A stretch of DNA of 8,272 nucleotides. It comes from Solirubrobacterales bacterium (GTDB lineage Bacteria > Actinomycetota > Thermoleophilia > Solirubrobacterales > Solirubrobacteraceae). Below the pieces are notes generated by a model, which worked only from the letters and a program-made list of their open reading frames with translations, was not told the DNA's origin and ran no database searches. This document shows positions 1 to 7,900 of this stretch, piece after piece. The DNA is taken from the NCBI GenBank assembly GCA_003157595.1, contig PMKB01000079.1:180-8451 (forward strand), read 5' to 3'. Every line of letters starts with the position of its first letter. Positions within the stretch are counted from its first letter, which is position 1. The position numbers were made by a program, and so were the translations under genes.

Positions 1-299
1 ACCGGTTCGCGCCAATTGTTCGTCGGGCCCGCATCCACCTCACGCTCGCAGCAGACGAACGTCCGGTCCTCGACACGCGCGACATCAGCGGGGTCGGAAC
101 GCGCGAGAAACGAGCCAGGACGCCGCGACGGATCCAGCGGCTCAAACGTGCCCGCCTCCACCAGCGCCTGGGAGAGCTCCTCGAACGCCTCAGGCGTTCC
201 GTCAAACCACCGAACAGCGTCGGGCCGGGTCAGCGCCGCGACCTCATCGACCCAGGACAGCAGCCTTGCGTGCTTGGTTGAGGGGGCGGCCTCGATCAC
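1..299 (-). CDS. pckG: GTP-dependent phosphoenolpyruvate carboxykinase, N-terminal part (runs off left edge)
   Basis: Read on the minus strand from a GTG at 297-299, the frame stays open for 99 codons to the window edge. The protein contains [17 protein letters not shown], then [29 protein letters not shown] and DAGPTNNW. These follow, in order, the N-terminal region of actinobacterial GTP-type PEP carboxykinases, including the highly conserved DVARVE and GPTNNW stretches. The enzyme interconverts oxaloacetate plus GTP and phosphoenolpyruvate, CO2 and GDP in the cytosol, at the entry to gluconeogenesis. Family members are about 600 residues, so roughly one sixth is present and the catalytic P-loop and metal ligands lie outside. 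The GTG start gives an N-terminus of family-like length; the frame is open further upstream but has no nearby ATG. An AGG about 8 bases upstream is a weak ribosome binding site. The family call is firm; the exact start is less certain. Confidence 0.93.
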   Translation of the reverse strand, partial: MIEAAPSTKHARLLSWVDEVAALTRPDAVRWFDGTPEAFEELSQALVEAGTFEPLDPSRRPGSFLARSDPADVARVEDRTFVCCEREVDAGPTNNWREP

Positions 300-599
300 G
301 CCGCGACCTGGTCGTTCTTGTCGTGATCTGTCTCGAGCGGTTTCATCCAGCGAACAGAAAAGCGCCCCAAGGAGCGCGAGCGGCGAGTCGCGGCTGCCGG
401 ACATCCCCCGGCCGTAGAAAGCAGGATACGCGAGATCGATCGGCGCAGTTTGGGTCGAGACCCTTAGGATGCGGCGGTGCACTGCCGCGAGCCCTTCGAA
501 CCGTCCGTCGTCGGCCGGCTCGCACCCGAACTCGGCGATCCTCACCGTCGGAGGGTTCCAACGCGCCGCCGCGGTCGTAGCGGCGCGACTCTCACCCTG
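300..599. other. Divergent intergenic region between pckG and the FG-GAP-like gene
   Basis: This stretch holds the start regions of two divergent genes and no convincing extra gene. Open frames crossing it are arginine-rich, with lower third-position GC than the neighbouring genes. It contains a TAGGAT hexamer at 465-470 that could be a -10 element or a ribosome binding site, an 18-base near-palindrome at 471-488, and a GGAGGG at 550-555 with no start codon at a usable distance. I could not identify a clear promoter for pckG. Confidence 0.5.
465..470 (+). promoter_or_regulatory. Possible -10 element (TAGGAT) or ribosome binding site before the FG-GAP-like gene
   Basis: TAGGAT fits the TANNNT pattern of actinobacterial -10 hexamers. 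No good -35 is seen 16-18 bases upstream. If it is a -10, transcription would begin near 477, exactly where a GTG lies in frame with the downstream gene, which would make a leaderless message. If the AGGA inside it is a ribosome binding site, it would serve the same GTG with 7-base spacing. The two readings cannot be separated from sequence alone. Confidence 0.3.
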
Positions 600-1424
600 A
601 TGTTCAGCTTGAGTGTTGCGCTTGTAGCGCTGGCCGGCTCGGTCGCGCTCGCCGCCGCGGTGACGAAGCGGGTCCGCGCGGACGCCGGCGGCACGTCCGC
701 CACGCTCAGTTACCGGGCGAACCACAACAGCGCGCTCGGTCCGCCATATTCGAAGCTGCGCCTGACGATCGCACGCGATGGCCGCAGAACCTTCGACGCC
801 ACGGTCGGCGCGCCGTTGTGCGCCACCTCCTGCTGGCCGGAGGTGTGGCCGGGTCACAGCTTCCTCACCGTCGCCGACGCAGACGGCACCGGCTCGCCCG
901 ACGTCATCCTCGATCTCTACAGCGGCGGCGCTCACTGCTGCTCGATCGTGCAGGTCTACCGCTTCGACCCGCATACCGACACCTACACGATCGTCCAGCG
1001 GGACTTCGGCGACCCGGGCGCGAGCCTGGTGGCGCTGGCCGGCGGCTACGAGTTCTTCTCCGCCGACGACCGCTTCGCCTACGCCTTCACGTCGTTCGCC
1101 TTCTCCGGGCTGCCGGTGCAGATCTGGCGCCTCGGCGCCAGTGGATTCCTCAACGTCACGCGCCGCTTCCCGGCGCGGATCGCCACGGACGCCGCCCGCC
1201 AGTACCGCTCCTATCTCGCCAACCGCAAGCAGGGCTTCGGCCTGGGGTTCATCGCCGCCTGGGCGGCGGATGAGGACCTGCTCGGACACGCCTCGCTCGT
1301 CGCCCGAACACTCGCCGGCGCGAACCGTGACGGTGGCCTTCGAAGTGCGGACGGTCTGTCGCAGGGAAGCGCGTTCATCGCTTCGCTCCAGCGTTTCCTG
1401 ATCAAGTACGGATACGCGAGCTAG
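600..1424 (+). CDS. Secreted FG-GAP/VCBS-like protein with paired cysteines, function unknown
   Basis: This protein of about 274 residues starts with a hydrophobic segment ([20 protein letters not shown]) that looks like a signal peptide or anchor, so export is likely. The mature part has a calcium-loop-like DADGTGSPD (residues 93-101) followed by [13 protein letters not shown], typical of FG-GAP/VCBS beta-propeller blades. Cysteines at 74, 78, 113 and 114 suggest disulfides outside the cell. Further on are [17 protein letters not shown] and a C-terminal helical part. I recall similar hypothetical proteins in actinobacteria but no assigned function. The start is uncertain. GTG 477 is in frame and better placed relative to an AGGA, but codons 477-599 encode an Arg-rich stretch with third-position GC of about 74 percent, unlike the rest. 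I therefore chose ATG 600, which has no visible ribosome binding site and an n-region lacking basic residues. The PHP gene begins 5 bases after the stop, indicating one transcript. Confidence 0.78.
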   Translation: MFSLSVALVALAGSVALAAAVTKRVRADAGGTSATLSYRANHNSALGPPYSKLRLTIARDGRRTFDATVGAPLCATSCWPEVWPGHSFLTVADADGTGSPDVILDLYSGGAHCCSIVQVYRFDPHTDTYTIVQRDFGDPGASLVALAGGYEFFSADDRFAYAFTSFAFSGLPVQIWRLGASGFLNVTRRFPARIATDAARQYRSYLANRKQGFGLGFIAAWAADEDLLGHASLVARTLAGANRDGGLRSADGLSQGSAFIASLQRFLIKYGYAS

Positions 1425-1429
1425 CTGCT

Positions 1430-2299
1430 GTGGAACGCGTCGATCTGCAGTCGCACTCGCACCACTCCGATGGCGAGCTGCCGGTCGCGGAACTGGTGGC
1501 GGCCGCCGCCGCGGCCGGCGTGGAGCTGCTCGCGCTCAGCGACCACGACACCGTTGACGGCGTCGAGGAAGCGCTGGCGGCGGCAGCTGCGCACGGGATC
1601 GCTCTGCTCACCGCGACCGAGATCTCAGCGGTGGACGGCAGCTATGAGGACCTCCACATCCTCGGCTACGGCATCGATCACCGCGACGGCCGCCTGCTCG
1701 AGCGCCTGCACGGCGCCCGCGAGGACCGCGAGGTGCGCGCCGAGCGCATGGCTGCCCTGCTCAGCGACGCCGGCTACGCCGTCGATGACGCGCCGCTGGC
1801 AGCCCGGCGCGCCGCCGGCAAACCGGTTGGACGCCCACACCTTGCCGGGGCCGTGCTCGGCCATCCCGACAACGCCGAGCAGCTCGCCCGCGAAGGGCAC
1901 GCAGATGTGACGTCATTCATCCGTGCCTATCTGATCCCGGGAATGCCGGCATACGCGGGGCGCACCCGGCCAACGGTCGCGGAGGCGATCGGCTGGATCC
2001 ACGACGCCGGTGGGCTCGCCTTCTGGGCGCACCCCTTCTGGGACATCGCTGCAGACGATGAGGTGCTCGCCGCGCTGGATCGCCACCACGCGGCCGGCCT
2101 CGACGGCGTCGAGTGCTTCTACGTCACCCACGACGAGCACCAGACCGTGCTGCTGGCCGACCGCGCCGGCGAGCTGGGCCTGCTGCGCAGCGCCTCGTCG
2201 GATTACCACGGCCCCAACCACCGCCTGTTCAGCCACTTCCTGGCCTATCAGCGTCACGGCCGCAGCCTGTCGCTCGGCAGGCTGATCGACGAGATCTGA
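1430..2299 (+). CDS. PHP-domain metal-dependent phosphoesterase (RNase AM / 3',5'-nucleotide bisphosphate phosphatase type)
   Basis: The protein has 289 residues, the usual length of the YciV/RNase AM group, and shows the full PHP metal-ligand set: HSH at 9-11, D14, SDHD at 37-40, E64, H76, the AHP histidine at 201 and SDYH with D258 and H260. GRPH at 134-137 is characteristic of this subgroup rather than of DNA polymerase or histidinol-phosphatase PHP domains. Characterised relatives are the Chromobacterium 3',5'-nucleotide bisphosphate phosphatase, which turns pAp into AMP and phosphate, and E. coli RNase AM, which trims RNA 5' ends. Either activity would be cytosolic, and no signal peptide is present. 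The GTG start lies 5 bases after the upstream stop without a strong ribosome binding site, suggesting translational coupling. With probable cysD nearby, pAp recycling is an attractive role, but the sequence cannot separate pAp from short-RNA substrates. The family call is firm; the substrate is inferred. Confidence 0.9.
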   Translation: MERVDLQSHSHHSDGELPVAELVAAAAAAGVELLALSDHDTVDGVEEALAAAAAHGIALLTATEISAVDGSYEDLHILGYGIDHRDGRLLERLHGAREDREVRAERMAALLSDAGYAVDDAPLAARRAAGKPVGRPHLAGAVLGHPDNAEQLAREGHADVTSFIRAYLIPGMPAYAGRTRPTVAEAIGWIHDAGGLAFWAHPFWDIAADDEVLAALDRHHAAGLDGVECFYVTHDEHQTVLLADRAGELGLLRSASSDYHGPNHRLFSHFLAYQRHGRSLSLGRLIDEI

Positions 2300-2389
2300 G
2301 CGATCCGCCGCGGCGCGATGCGAGCCCGTCGATGACGCCGCTGAACGCGGGAGCAAACGCAGATCGCGGACGGACCGATATCAGCAGTC

Positions 2390-2427
2390 GTTATCAAAGC
2401 TGTAACGTGCGCTAACCCAAACGCAAC
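2390..2427 (+). promoter_or_regulatory. Four phased TAAC-like half-sites, candidate OmpR-family (PhoP/GlnR-like) operator
   Basis: Half-sites TTATC (2391-2395), GTAAC (2402-2406), CTAAC (2412-2416) and GCAAC (2423-2427) recur at 11, 10 and 11 bases, about one helical turn each. They read as two pairs, each with a 6-base gap. Direct repeats on one DNA face are the hallmark of OmpR/PhoB-type response regulators. The pairing resembles the known GlnR pattern (GTnAC, 6 bases, GnAAC) and, more loosely, PhoP boxes. They lie 140-177 bases before the ASST lipoprotein start, a normal distance for an activator. Which regulator binds is not shown by the sequence. Confidence 0.35.
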
Positions 2428-2554
2428 ATTCCCGGTCCCAGCCGCGCTCCCTTGATTGGCGCGCACATCCGAGCACCAGCAGTTAGGCTCCCTGCCCGGC
2501 TGAACGGACCCGGCGGCAGGGTTGAGTTGGCACGGCCGCAGCATGACGACAGGC

Positions 2555-2558
2555 AGGA
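2555..2558 (+). promoter_or_regulatory. Ribosome binding site (AGGA) that decides the ATG 2567 start
   Basis: AGGA sits 8 bases before ATG 2567, an ideal spacing. The upstream in-frame TTG 2522 and ATG 2543 have no comparable site. Starting at 2567 also puts the basic n-region and hydrophobic core of the lipoprotein signal at normal positions. Confidence 0.6.
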
Positions 2559-2566
2559 ATAGAGCG

Positions 2567-4522
2567 ATGACAGCCCCGAGGACGAGAGCCGGAGCGTCCA
2601 AGATCAGTGCCCTGCGCCGGCGTTCCCGCGCAGCCTGCGTGCTCGCGACAGCGCTGGTTGCGCTTGTGGCCGCCGCCTGCGGCTCGGCCGGCGCGGGCGC
2701 TGCGCGCCCATCCGCTTCGACTGCCTCGGCGGCGTCCAGCGCCAGCTCCCCCTCATGTCTCGCGAGCGCGCTGGACCCCAGCGCCAAGCTCGCAGGGGTG
2801 CCCGTCGATGTCTCGCCGGCGCCGGGAACCGACACCGCGGACCCGCAGACGCAGATCAGCTTCCTGGGCGTGCCCGTCGCGCAGATCCAGGCGGTCTCCG
2901 TCGTGGGTCAGAGCAGCGGCCAGCACTCCGGCAGCCTCGTCGCCTACTCGCAGGGCGACGGCGCGAGCTTCGTGCCCGACAAGCCCTTCGAGCCCGGTGA
3001 GCAGGTGGCCGTGCATGCCGTGATCGGCGCGAGCGCCGGCGGCACGCCGGTCAGCTTCGGCTTCCGCGTCGATACCCCCTATTCGACAGCAGGCGTCAAG
3101 GAATTCCCGAACCCGACCGCCGCGCCCGCCGATTACCAGAGCTTCGACACGCTGCCCGGCGTCCAGGCGCCGATCCTGACCGTCACCGCGCCGGACCGCG
3201 ATCCGTCCGCCGGCGACATCTTCACGACCACCAGTTCGGGGCCCGGCCGTTACGGACCGCTGATCTACACGCCGCAGGGCCAGCTCGTCTGGTTCGACCA
3301 ACTCTCGGGCGGCCTCACTGCCGAGGATCTGAACCTGCAGAGCTACGAAGGCCAGAGCGACCTGACGTTCTGGCAGGGCAAGGTGCTCTCGCTGGGCTTC
3401 GGCCAGGGCGAGGACATCGTGATGAACTCGGGCTACAAGACGGTCGCCACGGTCAAGGGCGGCAACGGGCTGCAGGCCGACCTGCACGAGTTCCAGATCG
3501 CGCCAAACGAGGTCGCCTACGTCACCGCGTACAACCCGATCCACTGCGACCTCGCCTCGGCTCAAGGACCAAGCGACGGAGTGATCCTCGACGCCGTGAT
3601 CGAGGAGATCGACATGAAGACCGGGCTGGTGCGCTGGGAGTGGCACAGCCTCGACCACGTGCGCGCCACCGACTCCGAGACCTCGCCGCCGAAGTCGAGC
3701 CCGTGGGACTGGTTCCATCTGAACTCGATCGATCCCGAGTCCAACGGGGACCTCTTCATCTCCGCGCGCAACACCTGGGCCGGCTACCAGATTCAAGGCG
3801 GCACCGGCCAGATCCTCTGGACCCTCGGCGGTCTCGACAGCTCCTTCAAGATGGGGCCGGGCACCAAGACGTGGTGGCAACACGACGGCCGCATCCTCGC
3901 GGACGGGGAGGTCACCTTCTTCGACGACGGCTCGAGCCAGCCGGAGGAGTACCAGTCGCGTGCCGTGCGGATCGCGCTTGACTTCAAGACCCACGAGGCG
4001 CGTCTGGTCTCGGCCTATACGCACTCCAGCCCACCGCTGCTCGCCGCAAGCCAGGGCAACATGCAGACGCTGTCGAACGGGAACGTCGTCGTGAACTACG
4101 GTGGCATCCCCGAGACCAGCGAGTACTCCAAAGACGGCTCGCTGCTGTTTGACGGCCACCTGTCATACACGATGACCTCCTACCGGGGCTACCGCTTCCC
4201 GTGGAGCGGACACCCGGCGAGCCCCCCGGCGGTCGTCGCGAACCTCAACAACACGCGCCTCGAGACGATCGTGCACATGAGCTGGAACGGCGCGACGGGC
4301 GTGAGCTCGTGGCGCGTGCTCGCCGGGAAGAGCTCCCAATCGACGCAACCGCAGACAACCGTGCGCTCCACCGGCTTCGAAAGCTCGACGATCCTGCTGA
4401 AGAGCTACGGCTACGTGACGGTGGAGGCGCTCGACTCCGGCGGTCAGGTGCTGGGTACCTCGCAGACGGTCGCGGTCAAGAGCTACGCCGCGTCGTTCCC
4501 AACCGGTCGGCGGTCAGGGTGA
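2567..4522 (+). CDS. ASST-family (arylsulfotransferase-like) beta-propeller lipoprotein
   Basis: The protein has 651 residues. An Arg-rich n-region (residues 5-21) is followed by a hydrophobic core and VAAAC with Cys38, a slightly non-canonical lipobox (Ala at -3), so lipid anchoring outside the membrane is likely. A Ser/Ala-rich linker leads to an N-terminal Ig-like region (about 55-180). The ASST propeller (about 200-550) has LHEF (H307), WFHLNSID (H384) and WWQHD (H439), the conserved histidine positions of Arylsulfotran families, and ILWTLGGLDSSFKMG. A C-terminal Fn3/Ig-like domain (about 565-645) contains MSWNGATGVSSWRVLAG. Characterised ASST moves sulfate from a phenolic sulfate ester to another phenol, without PAPS, through a sulfo-histidine. 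Whether this distant relative does so is unknown. It is paralogous to the propeller in the transporter fusion downstream, with identical His-to-His spacing. It ends 9 bases before the convergent small lipoprotein gene, with no obvious terminator between. Confidence 0.85.
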   Translation: MTAPRTRAGASKISALRRRSRAACVLATALVALVAAACGSAGAGAARPSASTASAASSASSPSCLASALDPSAKLAGVPVDVSPAPGTDTADPQTQISFLGVPVAQIQAVSVVGQSSGQHSGSLVAYSQGDGASFVPDKPFEPGEQVAVHAVIGASAGGTPVSFGFRVDTPYSTAGVKEFPNPTAAPADYQSFDTLPGVQAPILTVTAPDRDPSAGDIFTTTSSGPGRYGPLIYTPQGQLVWFDQLSGGLTAEDLNLQSYEGQSDLTFWQGKVLSLGFGQGEDIVMNSGYKTVATVKGGNGLQADLHEFQIAPNEVAYVTAYNPIHCDLASAQGPSDGVILDAVIEEIDMKTGLVRWEWHSLDHVRATDSETSPPKSSPWDWFHLNSIDPESNGDLFISARNTWAGYQIQGGTGQILWTLGGLDSSFKMGPGTKTWWQHDGRILADGEVTFFDDGSSQPEEYQSRAVRIALDFKTHEARLVSAYTHSSPPLLAASQGNMQTLSNGNVVVNYGGIPETSEYSKDGSLLFDGHLSYTMTSYRGYRFPWSGHPASPPAVVANLNNTRLETIVHMSWNGATGVSSWRVLAGKSSQSTQPQTTVRSTGFESSTILLKSYGYVTVEALDSGGQVLGTSQTVAVKSYAASFPTGRRSG

Positions 4523-4531
4523 GGACGACGC

Positions 4532-4717
4532 TCAGTAGCCGGGTGTCTTCTCGGTCGGCTTGCTTGTTGTGCCCGTGGTGCTCGAGCTGCTCGTGCTGGT
4601 GTGGGAGCTGCTCGGTGTCTTACCGCCGCCGCACCCTGCCACCGCGGCAGCGAACACCACAGCGACCGCGACGGCGATCAGCAGCCTTCGCGTGGCAACC
4701 AACGGTGTTCGATGCAT
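4532..4717 (-). CDS. Small Ser/Thr-rich lipoprotein (61 residues)
   Basis: A basic n-region (HRTPLVATRR) and a hydrophobic core (LLIAVAVAVVFAAA) lead to the lipobox VAGC with Cys29. After removal of the signal, only about 33 residues remain: GGG, then a Ser/Thr-rich tail (SSSHTSTSSSSTTGTTS) ending KPTEKTPGY. This is a lipid-anchored, unfolded, possibly O-glycosylated peptide with no recognisable domain. A strong ribosome binding site (AGGAG at 4726-4730, 8 bases from the ATG), together with the coherent lipoprotein signal, argues that it is a real gene and not chance. It is convergent with the ASST lipoprotein gene (9 bases between stop codons) and divergent from the MFS-ASST gene, sharing a 190-base intergenic region with it. 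Function unknown; it could be a cell-envelope spacer or an accessory of the surface ASST proteins, which is speculation. Confidence 0.8.
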   Translation of the reverse strand: MHRTPLVATRRLLIAVAVAVVFAAAVAGCGGGKTPSSSHTSTSSSSTTGTTSKPTEKTPGY

Positions 4718-4907
4718 GTGCTGGACTCCTGTTGTCGCTGGAAGACCCGGGACGCCACACTAACAGGCGTTCGCTACGCCAATCGCTCTTTACTCGGCGG
4801 TCGTTGACAGGCGCACGACCGGCGGCCGAACGCCCGGCACACGGGGTATCGTCGCGCTTGGATGCAGGCATCCGGATGGCGAGCGCGTCGCGGCGCACGG
4901 CGAGGCC
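4718..4907. promoter_or_regulatory. Divergent promoter region between the small lipoprotein and the MFS-ASST gene
   Basis: Candidate elements are: an inverted repeat GGCGT-TCGCT-ACGCC at 4766-4780 (5-base arms); on the minus strand, a TTAGTG(T) -10-like sequence just downstream of that repeat, which would place the repeat over the lipoprotein promoter as a possible operator; and on the plus strand, TATCGT at 4847-4852 as a -10-like hexamer about 55 bases before the transporter start. A perfect TTGACA at 4804-4809 has no -10 at 16-18 bases. None is a complete consensus promoter. Confidence 0.3.
4726..4730 (-). promoter_or_regulatory. Ribosome binding site of the small lipoprotein gene (AGGAG)
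   Basis: The minus strand reads AGGAG followed by 8 bases and then ATG at 4717-4715. It is the clearest Shine-Dalgarno sequence in the window and the main support for the start of this short gene. Confidence 0.75.
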
Positions 4908-7900
4908 GTGGCCGGCGCCATTGCGACGGATGGGCTCGCGCAGGTGAGCATCGAGGTGCCGGCAAGCGCGGTGGCGAGCGAGCCGGTCGCGACCGAGCGC
5001 GGGCTGAGCCCGCGCTCGGGGTGGCTCCTGGCCGTCTGCTGCGTGGCCCAGTTCATGGTCATTCTCGACCTGAGCATCGTCAACGTTGCGCTGCCGTCGA
5101 TCCAGTCGAGCCTTGGCTTCTCCTCGCCCGACCTGCAGTGGGTTGTCGACGCATACTCGATCACCTTCGCGGGCTTCCTGTTGCTCGGCGGGCGTGCGGC
5201 CGACCACTTCGGCCAGCGCCGGATGTTCGTCGCGGCGCTGGTCCTGTTCGCGCTCGCCTCACTGGCGGGCGGCGTCGCAGGGGACCGTGGAATGCTGATC
5301 GGCGCCCGAGCGGGGCAGGGCCTCGCCGGCGCCCTGATGGCGGCGTCTTCGCTGGCAATCATCACCTCGTCGTTTCCACCGGGCCCAAGGCTTCATCGCG
5401 CGATCGGCACATGGGCGGCGATGAACGGGCTTGGCGGCGCCGCGGGGGTCCTGTTCGGGGGGATCATCACCCAGGAGCTCACCTGGCGCTGGATCCTGCT
5501 GATCAACCCTCCGATCGCGATCGCGGCCGCGCTGGTGGCACACGCGGTCGTGAGCGATCGTCGCAGAGCGAAGGACGGCGCGAGCTTTGACATCGCCGGT
5601 GCGCTGACCTTGACGGTCGGGCAGATGGTCCTGGTGTATGGCGTCGTGGAGGCGGGCCTGTTCGGCTGGGGCTCGTCCACCGCGCTGCTCCCGATGATCC
5701 TCGGCGTGGCCCTGCTCGTGGCGTTCGGCGTGATCGAGACGCGCCTGGCGTCCGCGCCGCTGGTCCCGTTCAAGGAACTGACCAAGTCGTTGCAGATCGC
5801 CAACACCATCGTGCTGCTGTTCAGCGCCTCGCTGTTCCCGATGTGGTTCGTGAGCTCCCTCTACCTCCAGCAGGTGCTCGGCCTCTCGCCGCTCGACACC
5901 GGCTTGATCTTCTTGCCGATGACGGTGATGATCATGCTGGTCGCCTCACGCACCGGCAAGCTCGTGAGCCTGTTCGGCGTGCGACCGGTGCTCGGCAGCG
6001 GGCTGATCATGCTGACGACCGGCATGCTGCTGCTCGCGAGGATCGGATCCAGCGGCAGCGGGCTCGTCTACGTGATGATCCCGGGCCTGCTCACGGCGGC
6101 GGGGATCGCGATGTCGATCGTGCCCTCCACGATCGCCGCCACCCAGGGCGCCAAGGAGGGACAGGCAGGGCTCGCATCGGGCCTTGTGAACACCTCGCGC
6201 CAGGTGGGTGGCGGGCTCGGGCTCGCGCTCCTCATCACGCTCGCGACCCAGCGCAGCAGCCACCTGATCGGCACCGGCGTTCAGGTGCCGCAGGCGCTGA
6301 CCGAAGGGTTCCGCATCGCCTACCTGATCTGCGCCGGCCTGGCCGCGGCGGCTGCGGTGGTCACGTTCACGGCGCTGCCCAAACCGGCCGCCGCGCTGGG
6401 AACGACGGCGCGGCGCCTCGCCGCCACGATCGGCGTGGTCGTCGCGGGCTTCGTGGCGGTCGACCTCGCGTTCGCGAACTCTCACGCCGCTCCGGTCGGG
6501 GCCTACGTCATCGACGGCAGCTACAGCTTCGTCACCGCGCCGTCGCTGCATCCGCCGGTGCTCAGCACGGACCAGCCCGCGGACCCCGGCAAGCTGGCAC
6601 CGGGCTACATCTTCACAGCGAGCTTCTACGACCTGAACTACCCGCCGATGGTCGGCCAGAGCGGTCCGCTGATCCTCGACGACAGCCTGCAGCCGGTCTG
6701 GTTCCACCCCGTGCCACAGAACCTCGTCGCGTCCAACCTGAGCCTGCAGACCTACGAGGGCAAGCCGGCGCTTGGATGGTGGCAGGGCGTCGTTACGAAC
6801 ACCGGCGCCACGGAGAGCGGTGAGGACGTGGTGGTCAATCAGCACTACCAGACGGTCGCGACGCTGAAGGGCCGCGACGGCTGGGTGCTCACCCTCCACG
6901 CGCTCGCGATCAGCGGCGATGACGCCTGGGTGACAGCGAACAAGGACATACCCCGGAACCTCTCCAGGTACGGCGGCGCCTACAACGGCGCGCTGATCGA
7001 CTCGGCGGTGCAAGAGTACAACCTCAAGACCGGCAAGCTCGTTCGCAACTGGGACGCGCTCGGTCACATCCCGCTTGGCGATTCCTATGCCTCGCTGCCG
7101 ACCAACGGGTTCCCGTGGGACGCCTACCACGTCAACGCGGTGCAGCTGACCGGCAACGGAACGTTCCTCGTCTCGATGCGCGACACCTCCGCCGCCTACA
7201 TGGTCAACATCGCCAAAGGCACCATCGAGTGGACCCTCGGCGGCAAGCACTCGAGCTTCAAGTTCGGCCGGGGCGCGGACTTCCAGTGGCAGCACGACGT
7301 CGTGCTGCAGCGTGGCGGGCTCGTCACGATGTTCGACGACCACTGCTGCCAGCTCACCGGTGGCGGCACCTACGTCCCGGCGACAGGGCCGTCCCGAGCG
7401 CTCGTGCTCAAGCTCGACCAGCGGACGCGCACGGCGACGCTCGTGGCCCAGTACGGCAACACCCGCAACCTCAACGCCGACTACATGGGCGACACGCAGC
7501 CGCTGCCGAACGGCAACGTGTTCGTCGGCTGGGGATCGGAGCCCTATATCTCCGAGTACAGCCGGTCGGGCAAGCTGCTGCTGGACGGGTATTTCCCGGG
7601 GTCGGACCTCAGCTACCGGGCGAGCGTGGAGCAGTGGGTCGGCCTGCCGCTCTCTGCGCCCGTGGGCGCCGCTCGCCGAGCGGGTGGCAAGACAACGGTG
7701 TACACAAGCTGGAACGGCGCAACCAAGGTCGGCTCGTGGCGGGTCCTGGCCGGCCCGGGCGCCGGTCGGCTGGCCGTCGTGGCAAAGGTTCCCAAGTTTG
7801 GGTTCGAGACGGCGATCGCGCTGCCAAAGAGCTACGCGAGCTACGAGGTCGAAGCGCTCGGCGCCGACGGCCGCGTGATCGGGACCTCCACGCCGTTCGC

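Larger units (their letters stand above)
2300..2566. other. Intergenic region upstream of the ASST lipoprotein
   Basis: These 267 bases separate the PHP stop from the chosen ATG of the ASST lipoprotein. They are less GC-rich in the middle (about 2375-2490). They contain the phased half-sites annotated separately and a TTAGGCT at 2483-2489 that could serve as a -10, although no -35 lies at a normal distance. TTGATT at 2452-2457 is too far away (26-base gap). No hairpin followed by a T run is visible after the PHP stop. A TTG at 2522 and an ATG at 2543 are in frame with the downstream gene but are less favoured as starts. Confidence 0.45.

Noticed and set aside
16..580. Plus-strand open frames in the first 580 bases
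   Set aside because: They are antisense to pckG, whose conserved motifs are clear on the minus strand, or run into the intergenic region with low-complexity Ser/Arg-rich products.
477..599. N-terminal extension of the FG-GAP-like protein from GTG 477
   Set aside because: Not fully excluded, but the 41 added residues are Arg-rich with lower third-position GC than the gene body and look like translated intergenic DNA.
2522..2566. TTG 2522 or ATG 2543 as the start of the ASST lipoprotein
   Set aside because: ATG 2567 has AGGA at an 8-base spacing and gives a normal lipoprotein signal; the earlier starts lack a comparable site.
2753..4159. Long open frame (468 codons) on the minus strand under the ASST lipoprotein
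   Set aside because: It is antisense to a well-supported gene, its protein is rich in Arg, Val, Asp and Gly without family motifs, and such mirror frames are common in very GC-rich coding DNA.
4804..4809. Perfect TTGACA as -35 of the transporter promoter
   Set aside because: No -10-like hexamer lies 16-18 bases downstream; the nearest (TATCGT 4847) is 37 bases away.
4201..4947. Plus-strand open frame of 248 codons bridging the end of the ASST lipoprotein gene and the start of the transporter
   Set aside because: It is an Arg-rich out-of-frame reading that overlaps the lipoprotein gene and the small minus-strand gene, with no motif and no ribosome binding site.
5946..7343. Long open frame (465 codons) on the minus strand under the MFS-ASST fusion
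   Set aside because: Same reason: it is antisense to clear transporter and propeller motifs and has no recognisable domain of its own.
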